Notes: generated by a model not told the origin, from the sequence alone. Positions 30,161 to 41,847 are shown, counted from the stretch's first letter. The stretch is 64,000 nucleotides of DNA from Zizania palustris (GCA_019279435.1 JAAALK010000080.1:94276553-94340552); one strand, 5' to 3'. Made by a program: numbers and translations.

Positions 30161-33100
30161 CTAGAGTCGACGCACATTGCTAGGTTCACAATAAACCAAT
30201 ATTGTAGCAAACAACCTTCGGAGGGACGAAGGCATATAGAAAACTTTAGCTTGAGAGAGGCACTCATCAATGCTGTTATCTGACTCAATAATACCTCTTT
30301 TCTCAACGCTTTCTCGAAATGTAGGGTATACAATACCATCATATGTCCTCAAATCCTCAAATGAAGTAGCACCAACCACATGGTTTAATAGCACCCTCAA
30401 GTAGTATCTCTCTCCCTCTGCTGGATGTGCCGAGATGATCCTCCCAATCTGCGTGCTTCGTTCTCTTATTTTCCAAAGCTTACGTCCAGGCAACCACACC
30501 GCATTTTGTGGGAATTCCCTATAAAGTAACGTGCGTTCCCACATAAATTGCTGATTTGCCTTGAAATACTCAGTCAACATGGTTCTTGAGGCACCCTGTT
30601 GGTCGAGAACTTCACGTACATCAGCATTCTCTCTATAGGACACAAGATGCATTCCTGGGAGGTGGAGCTGTAACTGTAGCACTGGTGGCGAAATCCCGCT
30701 AAGATCAATTCCAAATATTCTCCACAATGCCTCCTGTGGTGTTACCCACCTAGCATCCCTATATTCATTTATCTCATTAATCTCGTTGTTTTCATCAGCT
30801 TCATTCACGGAACACAGACGCCCTAGCATGCCCCTTATAAATATACTTGTAGAGGTACTTAACAGCCTTAATGCTCGAACAAACCTCTGCATTGATGTGA
30901 CAATCATACATTCTTAGAAGCATAGGATTATATGGAACAACACATCTATTGTCTAAGTCATGACCTCTCACTCTTACCCTCTGCCTGTCATCCCTTCTCC
31001 TGTAGATAGGGTAAGAATCTTGGCCTTGGATAGTTGTGTCACTAAACTGGCGTGGATAATAGCACTTGCAACTACCATTTTTCATGCATGGACTCTTCCT
31101 ATTTAGTGGGCCACATGGGCCATGCATCATATGTTTCACTACCATTTCATGTAGCTCCGGGTATATATCCTTATTTGGAAGTTCTGCTGAGATAACATTA
31201 TCATACTCATCGGGACAACTCAATTTGTATGTTGACTCCATGATAAGGAGGAAATGTGCATAATAGAACCCTTTTTTGGAACTCGATTACATGAACTTGT
31301 GCTGCAATGATTCCTAGGATATGTTTACGAAATAGCTGGAATTTGAGATCCTCTATCTTGGCTTTAAATACACGCACAACAAGATCAGGACGATCTTGTG
31401 GTGTTTGGCCAGGTCCAAGCTCTCTACTTATCTCTTCCCAATTAGGATTACAAGTCATTGTGATAAATATTTCGGGTTTTCCATACTTCTGCACCAAGGC
31501 CATAGCATCCATGTATCTTCGTCTCATATTACTCCCGCCACCGATAAACGATGCAGGTAGGACCCATCTTTTTCCCAATCTTCTGGCTCTATGTTCTCCA
31601 ACAGATACACTATCCATCAAGCCCTGGTAAAGATCTGTATGAATTTTCTTCTGATTGTATAAGAAGTAATTCAGTCGAGACGTTTCAATTTTTATGTAGG
31701 TATCAACTACAAACTGTTGAAATAGACGTCTCCCATGCAAGACCGTGATGAAGATTCCACTACGCATCTGGAATTTATAGCAATAATACTCCTGCATCGA
31801 AACAAAAAACTTGCTGGTAGTATCTACAAAGCAAAGAGAAATCAGTTAGGTGATTACCGTATGGATTAATAGTATCGTAATAACATGAATATGAGTCACT
31901 TAGCTAACCTGAGTTGTTAGCATTTCTTTGTCGGGTTGTACTTATCTGACTAATGTCAATACCTTCTCTTGGTATATCAGAATGCCAACCGATCGCTGCT
32001 CTTGCAAAAAATAGGGGGTGTGACAAAGGGTCGTAGAACCCATCACTCGGTCTAATTGAATAGTAGTTGTTGTTATTGCCAAACAAGGTGATGCTACGAT
32101 CAAAATGTTTATTAATATCATTCCCATCAACCCACACAACAGCAACCTCTGATGTTAATGGTCTGTTATAAGTTCTCTGGTCTAGCTTATAGTCAATATT
32201 TAGCACAATACGATATTCATCAACGTATTCAACCTGTCCTAGGCTTCTGAATGTTTCAGAGTAGGGATTATCTCTCAAAATATGTACCAAACATATAATA
32301 ATAGATATGTCGCTTTCTCTATATATCTCATCTCGAGCACGACGGAAACGATGTGATAAGCTAGGATCATCATCATAGAAGTACAATTGCAAGTGGCTAG
32401 GTTCATTGTCTCCATTCCCAAAAGAATGTATGTTACGGTACATTTTCCCATGCACTTTAAATATGTACACTCCATCCCTTGCACTTGCGAGGTTCTTGTC
32501 ATAATCACAGTACATTGTGGTGAAGGAAAAATGACTGTTAAAATATCTAATATTCTCCATAAAGTGTTGTGATTGAACGTCTTCACCTGTGTACAACCGT
32601 CGAAGCTCCTCAGGTGGCTCAGGCATTTCAAGTTTGACCTTGCCATTCATACAACAAAATCCTGGTGGCTCATATTCAAACCTCTTCGCACCACAATGAC
32701 GACAGTCTGGCTGAGTCTTTAAAAAGTGAGCGCTACCAGGTAGGTTCTGGTAGACAACGTCGGTTTTATCGAGGTTGTTAGAGCCTATCTCAGAGGCATG
32801 TGGTGTATTACGAACAACACAGTTTGGACCAAGAGTTCTTCTTCTTGCTCGATATCGTTGGTTACGTTTTTCTCGCATAACCTGACTTCGCTCATCTGTC
32901 ATACTTACTGAATATCGTTGGTTCTCTCGCCTCACTTGCCTTTGTTCACCCGTCATACTTGCATATCGAGCTTTATCACGTGCACGTCTGTTGTTTCGTT
33001 GCTCTGATGTCAAGCTTGCATAGCGTGCTCTTTCATGTGCATGCCTTATTTCAGCATGATCTATCGATCGGTCAAGTTGGTTTTGTTGAACATATGGAAT

Positions 33101-33665
33101 TGTTTGTTGCTCTTGCGAGTCGATAGTTGGAGTTGCTACTATAGCAGAATTTGCACCTACACAAAGTTTATGTAATCACATGAGACATAATTTTTGCTAT
33201 TAGTAATTGCACAACCCACATTGCAGTAGTTTATACCATTAGAGGTTTGTCCTTGAAATAATCCCGCTGATGTAAGGGTACTTTTGCGTAGGAACAACAA
33301 ATGAGGACGGTGGTCGATATGGCACATTTTCACCGTCCGATGAACTTTCCGATGGAGTGTGTGATGGTTGTCGAATAAAAATTCCAGAAGGGCCGTGAGG
33401 CAAATTGTTACAGAGATTTCTCTTTTGTCTATGACGACCATCGATAACTATAAAAATTTAAAATGAGTACACATTTTCAAACAATAATTTTAGTGTAATG
33501 ATGTAGCACAAATATCTGAATAGACAAATAAACAGGATAAATTAGGCGCATAAAATAAAATAACCTTCTTTCCCCTCTCTCCTCGCTATATTTTTTGACA
33601 TGGTTGATAGCTTTGTTATCGCGGCGTCGAGCGACCTGTTGATTGCATAATTGGTTAACCACCAA
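30161..33665 (-). pseudogene. Helitron Rep (HUH) protein and linker
   Basis: Fragmented minus-strand frames. N-terminus (33665-33010): basic SPS-type repeats with MTxEQR-like units and a SESSSDGENVPYRPP stretch. At 33013-31904: CRHCGAKRF ... CC (zinc-binding) then YFNSHFSFTTMYCDYDK and LYFYDDD. 31797-31207 is the Helitron-like N domain, with FITMTCNPNWEEI. The HUH site near 31265 reads YYAH after an A-run frameshift, where functional proteins have PHAH, so one metal-binding His is gone. The two-tyrosine motif KYLYKYIYKGH survives at about 30825-30860. The linker to the helicase runs to 30161. Confidence 0.85.
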
Positions 33666-34440
33666 ACAAATGATACTTGAGTGGAAACATTAGAGATGGA
33701 ACATGAATTTAATTCAGAGAAGTGTTTGAGTTTTTAATTTATTTTTCTTGGTACCAAAGAGTGATTTAGAATACTTGTTTTGGATAAAAGGGTTATTTTG
33801 AGGGTTAGGATTACAAATTTGCTATTTTAAATAGGGCATTGGATGATTATAAATCAAGATTGGATCTCGAGATTGTGTTAGAGGAAAGAAAATATTCTGC
33901 AAGGTTAGGAATGAGAGTATTACAGTGAATGATGTTTTCAGTTTGTAAATAAGCGTATTTGAATTTGAGACATGTATTCCAATACAAATATTACATTGAA
34001 ATAACTTCAAAGGGAATACACAATAGATTCAACGAATGATCAAAAAACCAAATACCACATTCAAATAACTTCAAAGGAAGTACACAATAGATTCAACGAA
34101 ATGAACACAAAAACCAAATATTACATTCAAATAACTTCAAAGGGAGTACACAATAGAAATAAACACAAAACACCCGAATATGGGGAAGTACATAAACAAC
34201 GCACATCACGATACACACACAAGACTGTAACACTATGGACAGTCAGATCAATAGTTCCTAAACTCACACATTGTCGTAAGTCTGCATTTATATTTCGAAG
34301 ACAACTAATTAACAATCTCTATAGTATTATGTGATGTATTGCAATTATAATTATATTGTGTTTGTATTGTTGGAACTACTTAATTTGCAAAGGTAGTGTG
34401 GCTGGATGAATCGGATTAAACTTTACTGTAGTGTGTTCTG
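33666..34440 (-). other. Helitron spacer with 66-74-bp repeats
   Basis: AT-rich spacer between the RPA-like gene and Rep. It contains three imperfect copies of a unit with ATTACATTCAAATAACTTC and ACACAATAGATTCAACG (about 33990-34156). I see no coding signal. Confidence 0.7.
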
Positions 34441-35541
34441 AAGTCTCTAAACATCCTATCGCCAAGTAGAACAAATATTAGTGTAATTCATCACTATATC
34501 TTTATGAATGATAAAGTGGGTTAGGACTGAATTACTGTGCTTCTTATGAAGTTGAAGCATGGTTCCTAAAACAATGTGGTTGTTACGATGAGCTTCTGTC
34601 CATTCAGACATTTGATTTGTGAGGCAGTAACCCCAAATTCCAACAACCATCATGTTCAAGCTAAAAAAGATCAAATTTTCATTAGCTTTCGATTTGCAAC
34701 AACAATGTGATTGTTTATGACGATATAAGTGGTTGTATCTAACTTATGAATTACCTAATGTCCATCAGTGTTATCTCCCTATATAGACCTCCAATACGTT
34801 CCAATTTCCCCCAATAGACAACCACTCCAGCTATGTCTGTGCAAATAATCATATCACGCTATAAGTAAGACAACTATTTTTTTTGAAACTATGCATCGCC
34901 GATTTAATTTACGAACGTACCCACAAACATTTTATTCGGATGAATCCAAGCGTCATGAAACGTCAATAGATATTTTGGATGGGGAGGGAATTGGATTGGA
35001 AGAATGTATGACTCAACTATTGTATTTCTTCGAAGAGAATCTTCATAGGCATGGGCAATGCTCCGATAATACAATGCCTCTTCAAGATTCGGTTGAAAAT
35101 ATAGACAATGAATAGTATAACATTGTCCTTCATTTAGGAGAATGTTAAACCTATGAACATCCTCACGCTCACATGCAATGACTTCTATTTTAGCACCCTA
35201 CGTACAATGTTTAGGTTTAGAATATGTCATATGTTAACTACTTTGTAAGATTTAGTCCAACGTATGTGCAACTTACAGTAATATCCATTAAAATAAATCG
35301 TTTTTTTTTCTCCATGTTCATCAGGGCGAAACTTAACATCTATTCTGACGACTACACTCCATGGATGGCCTATGTGTTGGAACTCTATCTCATCAAATTT
35401 CATAAACCTTAATAAAAAAATAAAATTTACAACATCTTTCATCGTTGCAGCAAAGTTGGTTTTAGTAATATAGGCTCACCTAGGTACCACCTCATTACGG
35501 GTTGGACGGTCGGCGTAAGTTCTCTTTCGCATGCCAGCCAT
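34441..35541 (-). pseudogene. RPA-like (single-strand DNA binding, OB-fold) gene carried by the Helitron
   Basis: Five minus-strand exons can be traced: 35541-35480 (MAGMRKRTYADRPTRNEVVP), 35407-35277 (FMKFDEIEFQHIGHPWSVVV), 35197-34921 (KIEVIACERED, then YTIHCLYFQPNL), 34836-34755 (DIAGVVVYWGKLERIGGLYR) and 34660-about 34441 (VVGIWGYCLTNQ...SEWTEAHR). Donor and acceptor sites are GT-AG. The pattern matches the plant RPA1/replication factor A-like family. RPA-like genes are known passengers of plant Helitrons and may coat single-stranded transposition intermediates. An A-run in exon 2 needs a one-base change to stay in phase, and the C-terminal zinc domain is not seen, so it is probably nonfunctional. 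Confidence 0.7.
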
Positions 35542-35830
35542 TTAATATATCTAAGAAATTCAACTATATTATAATGTTTTATTTTGCGGTATTTATTTGA
35601 CAAACCAAATATAAACACATTATTTGACAAATAGAATAGAAACACATGTAAGAAGACATGGAATTAATAAAGTACTTCTAAAAAATAGGGAAAATTTTTT
35701 AAAGAATAAAAAGGGAGAAATATTAAAGAAATAAATAGGATAATTCATTGAAAAAATGCCAAAAATACAAAAAATATAGAAAACGCAATTATGAATATAG
35801 GAAATTATAAAAAATCATGAAAATGCTCAA
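35542..35830 (-). other. AT-rich 5' flank of the RPA-like gene
   Basis: No coding signal. Very AT-rich, and it leads into the 166-168-bp repeat array. The promoter of the RPA-like gene would lie here, but no TATA box can be singled out in such sequence. Confidence 0.4.
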
Positions 35831-36690
35831 AAAATTAAGAATAGTGGTACTGAAAATGATGAGGTATACAAATGTTTTCAACATTTAATTTGCTTTATCT
35901 TAATTATGAGAATTGTTCTTATTTTGAGGCAATAATAAAATAGGAAATGTTATTACAAAATTTTAGAAATTAGAGAATACTCATGGAAATTCTAAAAATT
36001 TCAGAGTAGTGGTAATGAATATGATGGATTATACAAAAATTTTCCAACATCTAAACTTGCTTTATCTTAATTTTAGGAATTTTTATATGTTCGAGGGAAT
36101 AATAAAATAGAAAATGCAATTATTAAATTCTAACAATTAGAAATACTCATAGAAATGCTCAAAAAATTAAGAGTAATTGTAATCGATATGATGAATCATG
36201 TTAAAATTCTCTCCATACCTAAATTTTTTATCTTAATTTTGGTAAATTTTCTAATTTTCCAGGGAATAATAAATAGAAAAAGGCAATTATTAAATTCTAA
36301 AAATTGGAAAATACTAATATAAATGATAAAAAAAGTAAGAGCAATTTTACTGAACATGATGAATCATATAAAATTATCTCCATACCTAAATTTGTTTTTT
36401 CTTAATTTTGGAAATTTTTCTAATTTTCCAGGAAGAAATAAAACAGAAAAGCATAATTTTCCACGGAATAATAAATAGAAAAAGGCAATTATTAAATTCT
36501 GAAAATTGGAAAATACTAATATAAATGATAAACAAATTAAGAGTAATTGTACTGAACATTTTTAATCATACAAAATTATCTCCATACCTAAATTTGTTTT
36601 TTCTTAATTTTGGGAATTTTTCTAAGTTTCTAGGAATAAATAAAACAGAAAAGCAATATTTAAATTCTGGAATAAATAAAAAACAAAATT
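35831..36690. repeat. AT-rich tandem array, about 5 units of 166-168 bp (last about 200 bp)
   Basis: Recurring landmarks are GAGTAATTGTACTGAA-like motifs at about 35837, 36003, 36171, 36339 and 36540, each followed by ATGATGAATCATA, then CTTAATTTTGG and an AATAATAAATAGAAAA run. Spacing is 166, 168, 168 and 201 bp; the last unit carries an internal duplication. It lies inside the Helitron. Confidence 0.85.
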
Positions 36691-37250
36691 CTGGCCCAAC
36701 AACGCAAACAGCAGGCCGGCCTCTACCTGGGCCCGGGCCAAGAAAGTGGCACGCGCGCGCGCCTAACCTGGGCCTGGGCCGGCTTTTTTCTCCCCGCCTA
36801 GGCCGTTTCGGTCCATCTGATCCTGACCGTCGGATTTGATCCAACGGCCAGCCGCCGATGTCGGCCATATAAAAGCCCCCCTCAGCCGAGAAACCCTAAC
36901 CCTAATCATTTCCCTCCCCACCCAGCCAGGGCACGAGCGGCGCGACGGCACACGTCTCCGCGAGCGGAGCGGCGGCGGGCCGACGGTCGTGCGTGCGGAG
37001 CGGCGGTGGGCCTGCGGTCGTGCTTGCGGCGGCGCGATGAGGGTAGTTGCGCAGTGGAGCGGTGGAGAGAGTGGGAGCGAGAGCAGCACCGGCGAGCCCT
37101 GCCCGCTGGCTTCCTCGCCAGAGTCCTCCGTTCACCCGAGGGTGAGCGAGGCTCCGTCGAAGTAGCCCGCAGCGGAGTGAGTGCGCGGCGGAGCGGCGGC
37201 GAGCTACGGTTAGGGTTAGGGTTTAACCCTAATCCTTTGTTTTTTTTTAT
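36691..37250 (+). promoter_or_regulatory. Promoter-like captured segment: TGGGCC motifs, TATA box, telo-box
   Basis: CCTGGGCCCGGGCC and CCTGGGCCTGGGCC (site-II-type TGGGCC) at 36727-36780 are followed by ATATAAAAGCCCCC at 36867-36880 and AAACCCTAACCCTAATC at 36890-36907, then GC-rich leader-like sequence and a second GGTTAGGGTTAGGG block at 37207-37222. TGGGCC plus AAACCCTAA near a TATA box is the classic layout of plant ribosomal-protein and other translation-gene promoters. It is oriented opposite to Rep and probably taken from a host gene. Local GC content breaks sharply from the AT-rich array. Confidence 0.6.
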
Positions 37251-37857
37251 TTTTTTGATTTGATCTGAACTATTTGTATTTGATCTGAGATCTGATTGTA
37301 TGATCTGGTTGTTTGTGCTTGAACATGGTGTTTTGTTCTAAGTTCTTGGGGTTTGTAGGGTGAGTGAAGAGGTTTAGCAGGGGACGTAGGGAACAAACCA
37401 AACCTGTGGATGAGTAGATGTTTGTTCGAGCAGAGGGAAAGAGCAGAGGAACTGGTAGTGTCGAGAGAGCAGAGGGATGTCTGAACGGAGGGGAGGTTTC
37501 GGGTTTACTAAGAGGGGCGCACGGGATGTGGTCGAGCTGGGCCGAGCACTGCGCGTGGGAGAGGAAACTCCCTATTGCGCCTGCGGATAACTTGGTCCAG
37601 GCGGTTGCGGCACGGACGGGCAGTCCAGGCAGTTGCGTCACGTTGAGGCGGCGCTGCACGCGGTAGCGGAATGGGTGCGGGGCTGGCTAGAGAAGCTAGG
37701 GTTTCGCGTGTGTCGCGTGCGCGTAATGGGCTGAGGAGGCGAGAATGCTTATTGGGCCAAGGCAGAATTGGTCAGCTGCTCGCGGTTGAGGCGGGGAGGG
37801 AGGCGCGCTGCGCGCGGTGCAGACAGATGACCACTGTCCGATTTAATATAGTAGAGA
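37251..37857. other. Helitron 5' end region
   Basis: T-rich then GC-rich sequence. TTGATCTGAACTATTTG, TTGATCTGAGATCTG and similar runs look like a grass leader intron following the captured promoter (inference). ORFs at 37270-37970 have no recognisable domain. The segment ends at the Helitron 5' terminus. Confidence 0.4.
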
Positions 37858-38990
37858 TATATGAAAATATGCTTCACAACCTGCCGGTGAGATGTGCGTG
37901 GCAAAGACTGAAAACGCGCACACACACCCACGGAAAACTAAATGTCCGTTCTCATCGTAGTCAAGTATAGTAGCGAACTGATCATCCCTCGATACTCTCT
38001 CTCGTTTACCTTGACGTCGTCCTCGTCCTTGTCCAGACCTCCAGATGTACCCATTAGGGTCATATGTGGCTTTAGCTCTCCACCAAAGTCAAATTTCTTT
38101 AGCATATCTCGTGTGTACTTACCCTAGTAGATGAAAATGCTGTCCTCGGTCTGCTTGATCTGGAGCCATAAAAAATACTTGAGTTCTCCCATGAGACTTA
38201 TCTCAAACTCGCTATGCATCTGCTCATAAATCTTAGATACAAGCTCATTAGTAGAACCACCAAAAAACAATAGCATCCACATAAATCTGAGCAACCAATA
38301 TGTCTACGCCATCTCTAAGCAAGAAAAGAGTCTTGTCCACAGAACCCATCACAAAACATTTCTACAACAAGAACTGCTTCACGCGATCATACCAAGCCCC
38401 GGGGGCCTGCTTCAGACCGTATAAAGCCTTCTGTAACTTGTAAACATGTCGTGGAAATTTAGGGTTCTCGAAGCCGGGGGGTTGCTTAACATAGAGCTCC
38501 TCCTTTATATACCCGTTTAGAAAAGCACTCTTGACATCCATTTGATGAAGCTTAAAACCTTTAGAAGCAGCAAAGGCCAAAAGAATACGAATGGACTCAA
38601 GGCGAGCAACAGGGCAAAGGTCTCTTCAAAGTCAATGCCTTCTTTTTGACAAAAACCCTGTGCCACTAATCGACCTTTTTTGCGGACCACCACACCATCT
38701 TCTCCTTGTTTGTTCTTAAACACCCACTTGGTGCCAATGGTGTTGCATCTAGGTGGTAGCTCAACTAGTGTCCAAACCCGATTGCGAACAAAATTTTCAA
38801 GCTCTTCTTGCATGGCGTTTATCCAATTTGAATCAGAAAGAGCATGAGAAACGTCTCGGGGCTCAAAAGTGGCAACAAAAGCTGACTCAGCAAACATAGC
38901 AAGAGAACCAGCTGAGGAACGTAAGGATCTCTCAGTAAGATCACTGATGATGAGCTCTGAAGGGTGATCACGCTGAACTGCTTAGGATCC
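37858..38990 (-). pseudogene. Copia-E reverse transcriptase
   Basis: Minus-strand RVT_2: SDSNWINAMQEELENFVRNR, IGTKWVFKNKQGEDG, RLVAQGFCQKEGIDFEETF. After a frameshift at about 38610 come GFKLHQMDVKSAFLNGYIKE (first Asp) and KALYGLKQAPGAWYDR. The palm box reads YVDA at about 38285-38296 instead of YVDD, so one catalytic Asp is lost. After further stops it runs to LLYLTT and the Helitron insertion at 37857. Confidence 0.85.
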
Positions 38991-39940
38991 TAGGTGATCT
39001 GAAGTCACCTCACTAGAGTCAGCAACTGGCTCCTCTGGACTCGTTTGAGAAGTCATCTCACCGGAGTCAACACCTGGCACCTCCGGACTCGGCTGAGGAG
39101 GCTCGATCGAAGTAGAAGGAGTAATTAGAGGTCCGTCCTCATCCTCAGTTGAAGTCTCAGAAGGTGTGGGGTCTACAGGCGGTGCAGAGGGCTCACCCTC
39201 ATCATCAGTAGGAGGGTCATCATCTTCCTCGAAGATGGACTCTCCAAGCTCATCATCTCTAGAAAGCTCAAAAGAAAGAGTCGGCGAGGGCAAAGACTCA
39301 TCAAAGGAAACCTCACAAGTCTCGACAAGCATCTGAGAGTCTAGGTTCCACACACGAAAGCCTCGTGAATGCAAAGCATAACCAAGAAAGACTCCATTCC
39401 AGCAAAGAGACTCAAACTTGTCCAAATGCACTCCCTTCTTAAGCACAAAGCACTTGCATCCAAAAGCTCGCAACTAACTCACCTTGGGATGTCTACCAAA
39501 CCACAACTCATATGATGTCATACTTAAGTAAGCTCTAAGAAAAATGCGATTGGCAAGATAGCAAGCTGTGTTCATTGCTTCAGCCCAAAAACGCCTAGGA
39601 GTCCTATGCTCATCAAGCATCGTCCTGTCCATCTCGACAAGTGTGTGTTTCTTTCGTTCCACAACGCTGTTCTGTGGGGGAGTGTAAGGAGCAGAGAACT
39701 GATGATCAAGACCCTAATCACTACATAAACTGACAAACCGAGAGTTCTTAAACTCAGAGCCGTTGTCCGAACGAATTGCTCGCATCAGTCCATTATTTTC
39801 GTTCTTCATCTTCAAAATCATGTCATGAACATAATGAAAAGTCTCATCTTTAGACTCAAGAAAGTAAACCCACTTCCCACCGACTGAGCGTACTCGAGCT
39901 GGACCTACTATGTCCATGTGCAACAACTCTCCCGGGTACG
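38991..39940 (-). pseudogene. Copia-E integrase, C-terminal half and acidic linker
   Basis: It continues past the second Asp with SAPYTPPQNSVVERKKHTLV (catalytic Glu) and FWAEAMNTACYLANRIFLRA. After a TAG at 39474-39476 come LRAFGCKCFVLKKGVHLDKF and a long Asp/Glu/Pro/Ser linker (39300-38991) ending with a TAA/TAG cluster near 38980. A deletion removes the ALVIVDYFSRFSW segment present in Copia-D. Confidence 0.85.
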
Positions 39941-40538
39941 AAGTCATCACCTGAGTCACAGGTGCGTGAGAAGCGGCAACCATTTTCCCATGACGACAGG
40001 GATGGCACACTAGATCCTTCTCCATCTTAAGCTTAGGCAATCTTCGGATAAGATCCACAGAACTCAATCTGACAAGCAGATCAAAGCTCAAGTGACCTAT
40101 CCTTCTATGCCACTTCCATAGCTCAAAGGAGGATCCGGCCATCAGACAACGAGAAGGGCCAGAAGAACTAGAGAAATCAATACGAAAAACCTTACCGAAA
40201 GGTAAGATCCGGCAAACTAAAGATCCTCTAGAGTCGACAACAGAAGACATGCCCTTCTTAAAGCGCACTTCTAAACCATCCTCAAGCAGTTGCGAAACTG
40301 AAATTAGATTAAAGTTCATAATTCCAACTAAAGCAGCATTCTTCAAAGAGAAATAATCAGAAATACGAATCGACCCAATACCTTGTACCTTCCCTTGACC
40401 ACTGTTCCCAAAAGTGATGTATTCCTTGGAGCTCGGGGGAGTGAGGCTGGAGAACCATCTATGGTGTCCCGTCATGTGGTGAAAACAACCTGAATCCATG
40501 ATCCATACGTCCTCCAGTCCTCGATCCTGCAAGATCAA
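39941..40538 (-). pseudogene. Copia-E protease and integrase zinc finger
   Basis: DVWIMDSGCFHHMTG (aspartic protease D-S-G, with SRH changed to FHH), YITFGNSGQGKVQGIGSIRI, LISVSQLLEDGLEVRFKKG. Then the GAG-pre-integrase WKWHRRIGHLSFDLLVRL, CHPCRHGKMVAASHAP and PGELLHMDIVGPA (first integrase Asp). This 274-residue stretch is uninterrupted from 40538. Confidence 0.9.
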
Positions 40539-41847
40539 TGGTCATGAGTGGGAGCAAATGGTTGACCACCAGGTCTAGCAAAAGTACTAAACTAGTGTTG
40601 AGCCATCTACTCGTAAGTAGGAAAGCAGAAGGAATCATATGAGTCTAGACCAAAACGCGGCTCAAAGCACGGTCCTCTGTTCTGCCTAAAATCATGATCA
40701 CGAGGTCCAAAACCGTATCCATAATGATTTGGAACTCTACCAGAATGGAAACCACCCTCTAGAGCACGATCATGAAAATCGTCTCCTCTACCACCACCTA
40801 CACGACGTGGCCTGGCCTCTAGCCTCTCTCTACATCGAGGAACTCTCTGTCTACCACCCTACTGGTAGAACTGCTCCTGCCCACCTCGAGCTCTCTCTGC
40901 TCGCTCAACCCGCTTCCTCCTAAAGCAAAACTCCTCAAGATGCCCGTCTCTCTGGCAAAACTCACAGTGATAGGTAGGCTTCTTGGGATGTTGTTGTGGT
41001 TTAGGATTCTTATTCTTGGTTGTGTTGGGTGTAGCATCTTTTGTGTGAGAGGGTTCAGGTAAAGAATCAAGAGAAGTGTGGAGAGTTTTAGGCTTTGGAA
41101 CCCAGATCTGCTTCTTAGGTGGAGCTTTAGGTTGTTCTTGTATCACTCCATCCTTGGGCTGACTATCATTAAAGGACTCAGTGGAGTGAGTCTTGGGGTA
41201 TCTCTGTTCGGGAGTCATCTTACTCCACTCCACTGCTCGGCTAATGGCACTCTCAAAATCAGCCTTGGTATAGGTGTAACCTACCCCAAACCCATCCCGT
41301 CTCTTGAACTGTTGGATCATTATGCCGAGCTGTGGCTCTCTGGCACTAATCCAACTCAGGACCTGACGTAGGTAAAAGTTCTCATTCTGAACATCAGCTA
41401 GCTCCTCTCTCAAAGAAGCTAACACCACCACCTGAGACAAGTAGATCTCACACTCTTTATCAACTTCGACAGACTTCTCAGCTTTTAGCTTGATCAACTC
41501 CATTCTAATGGACAGGCAGTTCTCACAAACAGTGGGTGGAACTGACAAGGTCTCCAGCTCTAGCTTAGTCTGCTCCAACTCAGATCTCACTCTAGCTAAC
41601 TCGCTCGACTGCTCATCACTCTTGGCTCTCAGCTCAGCTATACTAGCTAAATGAGATGGGCAGTCTACACAAGGTACGAAGACAGTGGCATGAGCATCTT
41701 TCAGCTCCTGGTGAGCGCTCTCAAGCTCAGTGGCCAATGCGTCTCTCTTATCTACTCTCTCTGTCTACCTGGACTTAAGAGTCGTCAGGTCACACAACAA
41801 CACCTCACAGTTAGGGCACTCACCACTATCACCCAAGCGAGGGGAAG
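40539..41847 (-). pseudogene. Copia-E extended gag (coiled coil plus second knuckle)
   Basis: The open frame 41737-40859 has repeated CVDCPSHLASIAEL and CENCLSIRMELIKLKAEKSV CxxC-heptad segments, then NENFYLRQVLSWISAREPQL, a Lys/Pro-rich linker, and a second knuckle CEFCQRDGHLEEFC at about 40940. Copia-D has the same layout. Below 40859 an Arg/Gly-rich stretch leads to protease. At 41847 it is interrupted by the 1.3-kb solo LTR. Confidence 0.85.
41843..41847. repeat. Left TSD of the 1.3-kb solo LTR (ggaag)
   Basis: Equals 43165-43169. Removing LTR plus one copy restores CTTCTTCCCCTCGCTTGGG on the minus strand, as in Copia-D CTTCTTCCCCTTGCTTGGG. Confidence 0.95.

Larger units (their letters stand above)
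24839..37857 (-). mobile_element. Helitron (13.0 kb) with Rep/helicase and RPA-like genes
   Basis: The minus-strand 5' end is TCTCTACTATATTAAATC at 37857 and the 3' end is ...GCACGTGCACCTTACTAG at 24839. The base before the 5' end is A and the base after CTAG is T, so it entered between A and T without duplication, as Helitrons do. Excising it restores the Copia-E sequence ...CATATATCTTACTTATGC, matching Copia-D GGGTATCTCACTTATGC. It encodes Rep/helicase and an RPA-like protein, both broken. A solo LTR (25438-28799) lies inside the helicase gene. Confidence 0.93.

Noticed and set aside
37207..37222. Interstitial telomere repeat
   Set aside because: Only two or three TTAGGG-like units next to AAACCCTAA motifs in a promoter-like context; too short to be a telomere remnant.
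36836..37263. Host gene with ORF at 36836
   Set aside because: The ORF starts upstream of the TATA box and spans leader-like sequence; only the promoter-like layout is supported.
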